Below the pieces are notes generated by a model, which was given only the letters and a program-made list of their open reading frames with translations, was not told where the DNA came from and searched no databases. The position numbers and the translations under genes were made by a program. Of a stretch of DNA of 9,930 bases, positions 1 through 7,802 are shown in pieces; position 1 is the first letter of the stretch, and each line of letters starts with the position of its first letter. The stretch comes from CAZVRZ01 sp964629965. Lineage in GTDB: Bacteria; Chloroflexota; Anaerolineae; Anaerolineales; UBA4823. The stretch is taken from the NCBI GenBank assembly GCA_964629965.1, contig CAZVRZ010000175.1, positions 1 through 9,930 of the forward strand. Direction: 5' to 3'.

Positions 1-78
1 AATCGTCGTTTTGCCATGCTTATATTGTACGATATTGCTTTGTTTAGTCAATAAGAAATAGTACCCTCTCAGTAATCC

Positions 79-93
79 GGGGGAAAGTGGGGG
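79..93 (+). other. Left (outer) arm of a terminator-like hairpin split by the intron
   Basis: These bases are the 5' exon end. GTGGGG (87-92) is complementary to CCCCAC (2098-2103), and GGGG (80-83) is complementary to CCCC (2105-2108), on the far side of the intron. They complete the palindrome at 2068-2096. With the intron removed, positions 87-93 joined to 2068-2080 pair with 2084-2103 in 19 of 20 positions; the only mismatch is G93 against A2097. Whatever gene this hairpin terminated lies to the left of the window. Confidence 0.7.
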
Positions 94-147
94 GTGCGTC
101 CGAGATGTCTTGATGAACTAGCTGGATGAAAGGAGCCAGCTCAGGAA

Positions 148-1956
148 ATGGTTCGCTCACCTGATAACCTGATCCCTTTGGGAGATGGGCAACCATCTGA
201 CAAAAAGCGGGATGACAAAGCCACCGACCGTCGGCGGGGTGGTGAGGTGAAGCCGCGGGCCGCAACACAAGTAAACGCCGTATCAGCATCGTCAACCCCA
301 CCAACGAGTAAGCCGATTCAGTTGGAGTTATTCTCGGGGCGAGCCTGTCCCCCTGAGGCGAAGCCTGCCACATCCCCAAACAAAGCGAATGAAAAGGGAT
401 GCCGAGACGGTGTACAGGGCGGCGGCACGCGGCGAAAGAGCATCAAGATAACCGGAGAGACCCTGCCTGGTCTGGCCGAAGAGTCCAGTCGAGAAGCGTA
501 TAAGGTAAGAAGCCGAAAGCGCAGGAACGAAGCCAGGCAGGGGGTCGGAGACGGCCATAGTACCGTAGAAGCCCGGGAAAGCCGAGGCAAGGGAAGGGCC
601 GTCACTTCCATCAAGCGTCAAGAGAAGGGAAAGGTAGCCGGACTGCACCCGCAAGGGCAAGCTCAACCCCGGACAAATGTAGGGGCAACCCGAATAGACA
701 ATACCCGCAAACTTCAGAGGGCGCTATACCGTGCAGCCAAACAGCAAGAAAAGAGGAGGCTCACCTTACTATTTGATAAAGTCTGTCGGCAGGATATTCT
801 GGCAGAAGCCTGGAAACGGGTCAAACAGAATAAAGGGGCAGCAGGCGTAGACAAGTTAGCCATAGCAGACGTGGAAGCCAATGGAGAAGAGGAGTTCCTG
901 AACGATATAGCCGAAAGACTGAGGAAAAATACATACCGAGTAGATCAAGTACGACGTGTGTACATACCGAAGCCTGGACAGCCGGGAAAGGAAAGACCGT
1001 TGGGAATACCAACAGTGACCGACCGGGTGGTACAGATGGCGGTAAAGATAGTGATAGAACCGATCTTCGAGGCAGATTTTCTGCCGAATTCGTATGGATT
1101 TCGACCGCACCGCACACCGCGGCAGGCGCTGAGCGAAATTGCTACGAAGATAAGAAGCGGGTACGAGCATATCGTAGATGTTGACCTGAAATCCTACTTC
1201 GATACAATTGACCATCAGATATTGATGGGGCTTGTTGAAAGGAGGATAGGCGATAGACGCATCTTAAGGCTAATCCGCGCCTGGCTTAAAGCAGGCATAT
1301 GGGAAGAAGGAAAGATCACGCATCCATACCGAGGATCACCGCAGGGTGGAGTGATTTCGCCGTTACTTTCGAATATTATGCTGCATGAGATTGATAGGCT
1401 ATGGCACGGCAGAACAGACACTGTGTTAGTGAGATATGCGGATGATATGGTTCTGCTGTGCAAAACGGCTCAGAACGCAAATAAGGCATGGCTGATGCTA
1501 CAGGAACAATTCAAGGCGCTGAACCTGGAAGTCAACCTAGAGAAAAGCAAAGTAACCACAAGTAAGGATGGCTTTGCATTTCTAGGATTTGAGTTTCGAC
1601 GGGAAGAAGGCAGGGAACTGTACATGTGGCCCAGGAAGAAAGCCACTAAACAGATCATGGAACGGGTCCGGGAAATAACCCGGTCAATTCCCAGCAACGC
1701 AAACCTAAAAATCGTAATCGGTGCTTTAAACCCTGTATTGATCGGCTGGTGCACGTACTTTCGAGTAGCTAACAGTAATCGAACCTTTCACAAGATTGAC
1801 TGGGCAGTGAGAAGTGAAATACAACTCTGGCTGCGAAAGAAGCATCGTTGTGATTGGCGAATTACAAAGAAATGGGCCAACTACGACTTTCTACACCGAA
1901 GATGCCGACTATATCGAATGACAGGTAAGGTAACTCACCTTGAAGGCTTGAGGTGA
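148..1956 (+). CDS. ltrA: Group II intron reverse transcriptase/maturase
   Basis: This multifunctional intron protein binds its intron RNA, promotes splicing and copies the intron into DNA at a new site. The first ~185 residues are basic, low in complexity and unlike RT; they are encoded by bases that also form ribozyme domains. The conserved part starts near residue 188 (KLQRALYRAAK). The RT domain follows: DLKSYFD (D346), GSPQGG (396-401) and catalytic YADD (430-433). A maturase-specific (GIIM/X) domain covers about 500-585 (GWCTYFR near 533). No Cys-rich HNH endonuclease domain follows; the protein ends at EGLR. ATG 148 has AAAGGAG at 129-135, a 12-base spacing. The only other in-frame ATG/GTG/TTG codons before the RT core that I found are GTG 247 and TTG 322, so the true start is uncertain. 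No frameshift or missing catalytic residue was seen. Confidence 0.9.
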   Translation: MVRSPDNLIPLGDGQPSDKKRDDKATDRRRGGEVKPRAATQVNAVSASSTPPTSKPIQLELFSGRACPPEAKPATSPNKANEKGCRDGVQGGGTRRKSIKITGETLPGLAEESSREAYKVRSRKRRNEARQGVGDGHSTVEARESRGKGRAVTSIKRQEKGKVAGLHPQGQAQPRTNVGATRIDNTRKLQRALYRAAKQQEKRRLTLLFDKVCRQDILAEAWKRVKQNKGAAGVDKLAIADVEANGEEEFLNDIAERLRKNTYRVDQVRRVYIPKPGQPGKERPLGIPTVTDRVVQMAVKIVIEPIFEADFLPNSYGFRPHRTPRQALSEIATKIRSGYEHIVDVDLKSYFDTIDHQILMGLVERRIGDRRILRLIRAWLKAGIWEEGKITHPYRGSPQGGVISPLLSNIMLHEIDRLWHGRTDTVLVRYADDMVLLCKTAQNANKAWLMLQEQFKALNLEVNLEKSKVTTSKDGFAFLGFEFRREEGRELYMWPRKKATKQIMERVREITRSIPSNANLKIVIGALNPVLIGWCTYFRVANSNRTFHKIDWAVRSEIQLWLRKKHRCDWRITKKWANYDFLHRRCRLYRMTGKVTHLEGLR

Positions 1957-1981
1957 ATGCTCACGATGAAAGATGGTCGGA

Positions 1982-2014
<33 letters not shown>

Positions 2015-2067
2015 GATGAGGGGGAGCAGGAAACGTGCTTCGGCTACGCGCCTGCTCCCTACTCTAC
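2015..2067 (+). ncRNA. Group II intron domain VI with branch-point A
   Basis: This hairpin carries the branch-point adenosine. The stem pairs GGGAGCAGG (2022-2030) with CCTGCTCCC (2051-2059). A G2021-T2060 wobble follows, then an unpaired A2061, then GAG (2018-2020) with CTC (2062-2064). The loop contains its own GC-TTCG-GC tetraloop. A2061 is the seventh base from the 3' end, matching the usual 7 or 8 base distance for lariat formation. Confidence 0.88.
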
Positions 2068-2116
2068 GTTTTGGGCGTGCTGCGCACGCCCAAAACACCC
2101 CACACCCCTCTTTTTT
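2068..2116 (+). terminator. Right portion of the split hairpin, with T-tract
   Basis: A perfect 13-bp inverted repeat (2068-2080 with 2084-2096, loop TGC) starts at the first base after the intron. It is followed by CCCCAC (2098-2103), CCCC (2105-2108) and six T (2111-2116). The inner hairpin can form alone. However, the T-tract directly abuts the stem only when the outer arm from the 5' exon (80-92) is also paired. It looks like a strong rho-independent terminator for an upstream gene, interrupted by the intron. Termination has not been shown. Confidence 0.7.
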
Positions 2117-2155
2117 GAGATGATACAAACATGCCTGGCTTGGGTCGAATAGCTT

Positions 2156-2178
2156 TATAATACCGCTGAGGTGATTCG
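2156..2178 (+). promoter_or_regulatory. -10 element and ribosome binding site of the deacetylase gene
   Basis: A perfect TATAAT lies at 2156-2161, but I see no good -35 at 16-18 bases upstream. GAGGTG at 2168-2173 is a ribosome binding site five bases before ATG 2179 and supports that start. If the -10 is real, the leader is only about 10 bases. The gene would then have its own start of transcription, downstream of the terminator. Confidence 0.4.
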
Positions 2179-3036
2179 ATGGCAGAACAACCGACAAAGA
2201 CACTCATGGCAATATTGGCGCACCCGGACGATGAGTCGTTTGGCATGGGGGGCACGCTGGCGTTATATGCCCGGCGTGGTGTGCAAGTTCATCTCGTGTG
2301 TGCGACGCGCGGCGAGGCTGGTGAAGTGGATGCGCAGTATTTGGACGGTTATCCTTCGATCGCAGAAAGGCGCGAAGCAGAGCTGCGCTGCGCTGCGGGT
2401 ATCCTAGGCCTGGCCGGTGTGCACCTGTTGGGGTATCGGGATTCGGGCATGCCGGGCTCGCCAGACAACCAGCACCCTCTGGCGCTGATCAACCAGCCCT
2501 TAGAAAAGGTGGCGGAGCAAGCAGCGAGCTGCATCCGGCGTTTCAAGCCGCAAGTGGTGGTAACCTTTGACCCGGTCGGCGGATACAAACACCCCGATCA
2601 CATCTTCGTTCACCAGGCTACGGTAGCTGCTTTCAAGCTGGCAGGCCAGGCGTCCTTTGTGGACGGTCAACCTACCTACCAGCCGGCTAAGCTGTATTAT
2701 CATCTCTTTCCCAAGAATTTCTTGAAGTTTGCGGTGCGTGTTTTGCCGCTCTTGGGACGCGACCCGCGGCGTTTTGGTAAAAATGGCGATATTGACCTGG
2801 CAGCGCTGGTGGAGAGCGGCGATTTCCCAATCCATGCGCGTATTCAGTGCCGCCAGGTTGCCCGGGAGAAAGAGGCAGCGGCCGCCTGCCATGCCAGCCA
2901 ACTCGAGGGGGCCTCATTGCGATCTGGTCCTGTGCGCTGGGTGCGCTATTTGTATGGGCAAACGGATTGTTATATGCGCGCTTATCCCCCGGCAGAGCCG
3001 CGCTTGCGCGAGACTGATTTATTTACCGGGATCTGA
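2179..3036 (+). CDS. PIG-L/LmbE family zinc-dependent deacetylase
   Basis: This 285-residue protein belongs to the PIG-L (LmbE) superfamily. Its members remove the N-acetyl group from GlcNAc-containing substrates, as in MshB (mycothiol), BshB (bacillithiol) and GlcNAc-PI deacetylase. The N-terminal metal motif AHPDDE puts H15 and D18 at the usual zinc positions, with D17 as the likely general base. The second motif HPDH (138-141) supplies the third histidine. A Rossmann-like core is suggested by VQVHLVCATRGEAGE (35-49). The length is typical and there is no signal peptide, so it should be cytoplasmic. The start is supported by GAGGTG five bases upstream. It ends 9 bp from the convergent kinase gene. 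Family certainty is high. The substrate cannot be read from the sequence, and no thiol-biosynthesis partner is next to it. Confidence 0.9.
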   Translation: MAEQPTKTLMAILAHPDDESFGMGGTLALYARRGVQVHLVCATRGEAGEVDAQYLDGYPSIAERREAELRCAAGILGLAGVHLLGYRDSGMPGSPDNQHPLALINQPLEKVAEQAASCIRRFKPQVVVTFDPVGGYKHPDHIFVHQATVAAFKLAGQASFVDGQPTYQPAKLYYHLFPKNFLKFAVRVLPLLGRDPRRFGKNGDIDLAALVESGDFPIHARIQCRQVAREKEAAAACHASQLEGASLRSGPVRWVRYLYGQTDCYMRAYPPAEPRLRETDLFTGI

Positions 3037-3045
3037 CCTGCCCTG

Positions 3046-4485
3046 TCAATCAGGGATCGTAAACCAGAACGTTGAACCGTTCCCAGGTTCTGAATCGACA
3101 TCGATTTTCCCACCGTGCGCTTGTATGATACGCCGGCAGATTGCCAGGCCGAGGCCAGTGCTTTTTTCGCCTGCCGTGGGGCGGTTGGACAGCCGGCCAA
3201 AATCTTGAAACAGCAATCCCCGGTCATTGGGACTGATCCCTGGCCCTTCATCCTGCACTTCGATGCGCCAGGAAGAAGGCAGGCGTTTGCCTCGCACCTG
3301 TACCCGGCTGCCTGGCGGGGAGAATTTGACGGCGTTGCTGATCAAATTATCCATCACCTGGCGCAACCGGATGGGATCGGCGCACAGACAGCCGCCAGGC
3401 CATTTCTTGAGCAGGATGTGCGTACCCTTCGGCGCAGCCAGCTTGGCATGGCGCTGGACAACCTCGAGCAAGAAACTGCCGATCTCGATATCTGCAGGAG
3501 CTAAACTTAATTGCCCGGCTTCGATCTGGGAAACATCCAGCAGGTCATTGAGCAGTTGCAGCATGTGTTCGGTCAGGCGTTCGATGTCGTGGGTAAAATC
3601 GCGATGATCCTGTTCCGTTATCCATTCAGCCGATTGGTTTAATACATTGCTGATCATCTGGATGCTTGCCAGCGGGCTGCGCAGATCGTGCGCGGCGATG
3701 CCCACAAATTTATTTTTCAACTCATTCAAGCGCAGCAGCTCTTGATTCTGCCTTTCGATGGCCTGTTTTTGTTCGGCCAGTTGGGTAACCAACCTGCCTT
3801 TTTCCACAATGACAGACAACTCGGCTGAGATGTTTTTGAAGATATCGATATGCCTGGCGTTGTAGGTATTGGTGGATGTGCTTGAGAAGAAGATGAAACC
3901 AATGGGAATGCCGTTGGCGATCAGCGGACAAGTAAGCGAGGAGCGAATACCTTCTTCCACAATATCCCGGGTGGATTGGGAAGATGGTTTTTGCTCCAGG
4001 TAAGCTGCCAGGTCGTTGAGAATACGGGGCTCGTGTTTGATGATGATCTGTTCCAGGCTGCTGCCGGCCAGAAATTGCGAGTAATTTTTGCCAATCTTGA
4101 TATTTGCCTGGTCTGTACGCGCCCAATGTGCTTTCACGATGGTGCCCTGCGGGCTTTCCTCCAGTAAGGAAAACCCAATGCGATTGAAGGGGATGATCTC
4201 CTTGAAGCTGGTGTAGACCTTTTCGAGAATTTCATCCAACAAAAGCCCGGAATTGATATCGGCAGTGATCTGGTTCAAACGTTCGACTTCGCGATAACGC
4301 AGTTCCAGCGTTTGGGCCAGTTCATGCAAAGCCACGCCAAGCGTTCCCAACTCGTCTTCGGGCGCGGTAGGAACATCTACCTGATATTCACCCTGTTTCA
4401 TGGCCTTGGCGGCTTCGATAAATTTGGGGATGCGTTGGTCAGTACAGGTGGAAATTTGATTCTGACTCATTGGATCATGCTCCAT
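3046..4485 (-). CDS. Cytoplasmic sensor histidine kinase (HAMP-like, GAF, HisKA, HATPase)
   Basis: This is a two-component signalling kinase. Residues ~15-70 resemble a HAMP linker (DELGTL at 44-49). A GAF-type sensory domain covers ~75-228 and a coiled linker ~230-257. The HisKA domain has its phospho-accepting H266 in AAHDLRSPL. The ATPase domain has the N box (N380, N384), G1 DEGPGIS (412-418) and G2 GLGL (444-447). All catalytic boxes are present. No membrane helix precedes the HAMP-like part, so the protein is probably soluble and its GAF domain the likely sensor. The ATG at 4485 overlaps the end of the peptidase gene by 11 bp. An ATG at 4470 (five residues shorter) has GGAG about nine bases upstream and may be the real start. 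No response regulator gene is adjacent. Confidence 0.92.
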   Translation of the reverse strand: MEHDPMSQNQISTCTDQRIPKFIEAAKAMKQGEYQVDVPTAPEDELGTLGVALHELAQTLELRYREVERLNQITADINSGLLLDEILEKVYTSFKEIIPFNRIGFSLLEESPQGTIVKAHWARTDQANIKIGKNYSQFLAGSSLEQIIIKHEPRILNDLAAYLEQKPSSQSTRDIVEEGIRSSLTCPLIANGIPIGFIFFSSTSTNTYNARHIDIFKNISAELSVIVEKGRLVTQLAEQKQAIERQNQELLRLNELKNKFVGIAAHDLRSPLASIQMISNVLNQSAEWITEQDHRDFTHDIERLTEHMLQLLNDLLDVSQIEAGQLSLAPADIEIGSFLLEVVQRHAKLAAPKGTHILLKKWPGGCLCADPIRLRQVMDNLISNAVKFSPPGSRVQVRGKRLPSSWRIEVQDEGPGISPNDRGLLFQDFGRLSNRPTAGEKSTGLGLAICRRIIQAHGGKIDVDSEPGNGSTFWFTIPD

Positions 4486-5737
4486 CGTCTATTTTCTGTA
4501 ATAGCTCCCAGGCGAAACGATGCACCTGAGAGAAAGAGGCGTATTCCAGGCGGGTAGGCTGGTCGGTGAGCCGGTGCCACTCGGGCAATAGTGTGGAAGC
4601 GGGGCGCTGTGCCAGGAGGCAGAACGAGCGCTTGAAACCATTTTCCCATAGAACCCCGGATTCGGTAAATACGCCCACTGCGGCTGCTTGCCTGGGCAGA
4701 ATGTTGAAAGGCTTACCAACCTCTCTTACCAGTTTCTCCAGTTCGAGTTCAATGCGCCGCGGGCGCGCCAGGCCCTCGCTTTGCAGGTAAACAAGCCGTG
4801 TGCCGATGCCCACTAATTCAAAGTCTATGAACAGGGCCGGAAGATCCGCCTGGCGCAGCGCATCTCCATGCGCCGCAAGCAGAGCGCTCATCCCATCGCA
4901 GCCGGTCTCTTCACAGCCGGTGAAGGCCAGCCATATCTCGGTGTTTTTGAGCGGGGAGTGACGCAGCCGTTCTGCCAGGGCTATTATCGTTCCCACTGCC
5001 GAAGCGTTATCATTGGCGCCCGGGGAATAAGGCCCCAGGTCGGCGGTGATGCCGGTAAACCAGGCCAGAAAATGCAAGAGCGCTGGAACCAGCGCTGCCC
5101 AACGCAAAAGGGCCAGCGCTGGCAGTAAAGATAAGGCGTAAAGCAGCGGGGAAAGGAACAGGCCATAGATGGCAATGGGAGATAGCACGGCATAGGCTTT
5201 CACCAGGCGGTCATGGGCGAACCACCAGACCGCACGATGGCTGTCTAAATGAGCGACCAGCACAACCCGTTGGGTGGCAGCCGTGTGTGCTGGCAGAATG
5301 GCCAACACATTTTGGCTGGGGCCGTGAGGCAGCGCCCGGCGCAGCGGGTAATCTCGATAAGTGAACTTGCGCCACATCAAATAGGCGCTGAAGGCAAACG
5401 CAACCACTGTGAGCAGCAAGGCCCAGCCTTGTCCCAGTGGGCTTGATAACAGCCAGAACGCAGCATGGCCGCTGATTGCCAGGCCAAATGCCATTGCCAG
5501 GAAGAGCCAGATCGAGCGCAATCCTACGAAGGGCTGCAGGTGAACGTTGCGAATATCGAGCGATGCCAGGTAGGCGCCAACTGTTTCTGCCGCCTGGCGC
5601 TCTCCGGGCGTGGCAGAGCCGCGCGGGTAGATTTTGGCGATCATTCGGGCGTATTCGAGCGCTTTTTGGCCCCAATCGATCTCTGCGCTTGCCGGCGGCG
5701 GTGGATTAGTGTGAAGCTGAGAAGTGTCTAGGTTCAT
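4475..5737 (-). CDS. Membrane-embedded M28 family metallopeptidase
   Basis: This is a 420-residue zinc aminopeptidase-like protein. The M28 ligand set is readable: H163 and D165 (AHLDSH), D243 (GANDNAS), E276-E277 (CEETGCDG), D305 (FIDFELVG) and H388 (PEWHRLTD). It is therefore probably catalytic with two metals. Hydrophobic helices lie at ~75-97 and ~104-122 before the catalytic part. Two more (~182-205 and ~208-230) are inserted between H163/D165 and D243, where soluble M28 enzymes have a short loop. Substrate and side of the membrane are unknown. The start is not backed by a clear ribosome binding site. A perfect TATAAT lies about 54 bases upstream. The gene overlaps the downstream kinase gene by 11 bp, which suggests co-transcription. 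Confidence 0.88.
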   Translation of the reverse strand: MNLDTSQLHTNPPPPASAEIDWGQKALEYARMIAKIYPRGSATPGERQAAETVGAYLASLDIRNVHLQPFVGLRSIWLFLAMAFGLAISGHAAFWLLSSPLGQGWALLLTVVAFAFSAYLMWRKFTYRDYPLRRALPHGPSQNVLAILPAHTAATQRVVLVAHLDSHRAVWWFAHDRLVKAYAVLSPIAIYGLFLSPLLYALSLLPALALLRWAALVPALLHFLAWFTGITADLGPYSPGANDNASAVGTIIALAERLRHSPLKNTEIWLAFTGCEETGCDGMSALLAAHGDALRQADLPALFIDFELVGIGTRLVYLQSEGLARPRRIELELEKLVREVGKPFNILPRQAAAVGVFTESGVLWENGFKRSFCLLAQRPASTLLPEWHRLTDQPTRLEYASFSQVHRFAWELLQKIDDGA

Positions 5738-5790
5738 ACATACTATCGAGGCTGCGGTTTGATGCTAAAAATAGCGCCTGCGTTAATGAG

Positions 5791-5796
5791 ATTATA
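5791..5796 (-). promoter_or_regulatory. -10 element of the M28 peptidase/kinase operon
   Basis: Read on the minus strand this is a perfect TATAAT, in the right direction and about 54 bases before the peptidase ATG. The -35 region is weak: a TTTCAA at 5811-5816 (minus strand) is only 14 bases away. It is a likely promoter on position and -10 quality alone. Confidence 0.45.
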
Positions 5797-5846
5797 CCCG
5801 ATGTGAGATTTTGAAACCCATGGCGCCGGCGCTATCCCGGGAACCA

Positions 5847-5906
5847 TTGGGGATGAATATGCGTCTCTATATAGATATTTGGTACAATATATTTTGGTTG
5901 GAGATT
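5847..5906 (+). promoter_or_regulatory. Candidate promoter(s) and ribosome binding site for the vanW-like operon
   Basis: Two overlapping candidates exist. One is TTGGGG (5847-5852), a 17-base spacer and TATAGA (5870-5875). The other is an extended -10, TGG plus TACAAT (5880-5888), needing no -35. GGAG at 5900-5903 lies three bases before ATG 5907, which is close but is the only ribosome binding site that fits the frame. Neither promoter is proven. Confidence 0.4.
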
Positions 5907-7802
5907 ATGCAAACATACACACCCATGCAATCGCGTTATTCGCCTGATGTTCCTCAATTACCGCGCCTGGCGCAGGCTTTCCTGGTCGTTTTACTGGGAT
6001 TGGCTTTGTTGGCACTTACGGCTGCAGCACTGCCGTTCGGCTACGAATGGTATCACCAGGGGAAAATATACCCTTCGGTTTATGTGGCGGGCATTGATCT
6101 GAGCGGGCTCTCGGTCTCGGAAGCAACGCTGCTGCTCAATCAACGCCTGGATTATTCCACGCGCGGCCAGGTGGTTTTTCAAGAAGACCAGCGTCTATGG
6201 AGCGCCACTCCCCGGGACCTGGGTCTTTACTTCGATGCGCAAACCACTGCCCAGGCGGCCTACAGTATTGGGCGCAACGCCGGTGTTTTTCAGCGGTTTG
6301 GCGCACTGTTCCGCGCCTGGTATTCAGGGGTCGATATTGCGCCTTTGTTGATTTACGATGAACGCCAATCGCAGGCTTACCTGGAGCAGTTGGCCCGCCA
6401 GATCGATGTGCCGATCTTGGAGGCTTCTTTGACGGTGGAAGGCGTGGATGTGGTGGTGCGGCCGGGCCAGGTAGGGCGCACGCTCGATACGCCCCTCGCT
6501 TTAGCCAGCCTGAAGCCTCTGTTGCAATCGATGACGGATGGTATTATCTCTTTAACTGTAACGGAGACGCCTCCGGTGATCCTGGATGCCAGCGAGCAAG
6601 CCGCAATTGCTCGCAATATTTTGAGCGCACCGCTGGTGATCCAGGTGGAAGATTTTCGGGAGGGCGATCCAGGGCCGTGGACCTTCGAACGCGAGGCGCT
6701 GGCAGCCTTGCTGGTTATCGAGCGCGTCGTTACGCCTGAAGGTGAGCGCTACCAGGTGGGTTTGGATTCGACACAACTGCGAATTTTTTTGGAAGGTGTC
6801 GCGCCGCCGTTCGTGCGCTTTCCACAGAATGCCCGCTTCATCTTCAATGATGATTCCCGCCAGTTGGAGCTGATCCAGCCGGGGGTGATTGGCCGCGAGC
6901 TGGATATCGAAACCAGCCTGAACCTGATCAAAGAGAAAGTCTTTGCCGGAGAACACTCTGTGATGTTGGATATGGAATACACCAACCCGGCTGTGATGGA
7001 TGACGCTACGGCTGAAAAACTGGGCATTACCGAGCTGGTCAGTGTGCATACCTCGTATTTTTACGGTTCTAGCGCCGAGCGTATTCAGAATATCCAGTTA
7101 GCGTCGGGGCGGTTTCACGGCGTGTTTGTGCCGCCGGGGGCTGTTTTTTCAATGGCAGATGTGCTGGGTGATATCAGTTTGGATAACGGTTACGCCGAAG
7201 CTTTGATCATCCTGGGCGATCGTACGATCAAGGGTGTCGGCGGTGGAGTTTGCCAGGTGAGCACTACGCTGTTTCGCACTGCCTTTTTGGGCGGTTTTCG
7301 GATCACTGAGCGCCACCCGCATGCCTATCGGGTTGGCTATTACGAGCAAACGCCGACCGGCGGCCATGACGCGAACCTGGCAGGTTTGGATGCCACCGTT
7401 TTTGTGCCACTGGTCGATTTTAAGTTTGTCAACGACACCTCTAACTGGCTGTTGATGGAGACTTATGTTGACGCTGCGGCGCGGCGCCTGACCTGGAAGT
7501 TTTATTCCACTTCCGATGGACGTAAGACGGAATGGCACACCACTGGTCCGCAAAACATCGTCGAACCTCCACCACCATCCTATGAGGAAAATACCGAGCT
7601 TTCCAAGGGGACGATCAAACAGATCGATTACGCTGCAGAGGGCGCAGACATTACGGTCACGCGCACTGTCTGGCGAGATGGGCAATTGCTGTTCGAAGAT
7701 ACTTTTGTTACCCATTACATGCCCTGGCGGGCCGTTTACCAGTATGGTCCAGGAACCAATGTTCCAACCCCCGAGCCCACTGAAGAATCCGGTGGCGATT
7801 AA
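5907..7802 (+). CDS. VanW family protein with peptidoglycan-binding-like domains
   Basis: This is a predicted cell-envelope protein anchored by one N-terminal helix (residues ~21-46), with the rest outside the cytoplasm. Two PG_binding_4-like segments lie at ~145-205 and ~290-361. The VanW domain covers ~378-515, with the conserved GGGVCQVSTTLF (Cys449) and ERHPHAYRVGYY. A short G5-like tail is present near the C-terminus (~575-620), followed by a Pro/Glu-rich end. VanW proteins occur in some vancomycin-resistance clusters and widely in other bacteria; their biochemical role is not settled. I chose ATG 5907 (631 residues) over the TTG at 5811 because the upstream 32 residues lie over likely promoter sequence and the helix then sits near the N-terminus. 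The gene overlaps the next by 44 bp if that one starts at 7759. Confidence 0.88.
   Translation: MQTYTPMQSRYSPDVPQLPRLAQAFLVVLLGLALLALTAAALPFGYEWYHQGKIYPSVYVAGIDLSGLSVSEATLLLNQRLDYSTRGQVVFQEDQRLWSATPRDLGLYFDAQTTAQAAYSIGRNAGVFQRFGALFRAWYSGVDIAPLLIYDERQSQAYLEQLARQIDVPILEASLTVEGVDVVVRPGQVGRTLDTPLALASLKPLLQSMTDGIISLTVTETPPVILDASEQAAIARNILSAPLVIQVEDFREGDPGPWTFEREALAALLVIERVVTPEGERYQVGLDSTQLRIFLEGVAPPFVRFPQNARFIFNDDSRQLELIQPGVIGRELDIETSLNLIKEKVFAGEHSVMLDMEYTNPAVMDDATAEKLGITELVSVHTSYFYGSSAERIQNIQLASGRFHGVFVPPGAVFSMADVLGDISLDNGYAEALIILGDRTIKGVGGGVCQVSTTLFRTAFLGGFRITERHPHAYRVGYYEQTPTGGHDANLAGLDATVFVPLVDFKFVNDTSNWLLMETYVDAAARRLTWKFYSTSDGRKTEWHTTGPQNIVEPPPPSYEENTELSKGTIKQIDYAAEGADITVTRTVWRDGQLLFEDTFVTHYMPWRAVYQYGPGTNVPTPEPTEESGGD

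Noticed and set aside
21..36. Imperfect palindrome ATATTGTACGATAT upstream of the intron
   Set aside because: It is short, has a central-flank mismatch and no nearby gene start in the window; it is not enough for an operator call.
5811..5906. TTG start giving a 32-residue longer VanW-like protein
   Set aside because: It has no ribosome binding site, covers the likely promoter, and places the membrane anchor far from the N-terminus.
7516..7758. N-terminal extension of the GH114 frame inside the vanW-like gene
   Set aside because: The extension has no family features, overlaps well-conserved VanW C-terminal coding sequence, and would bury the signal anchor about 95 residues into the protein.
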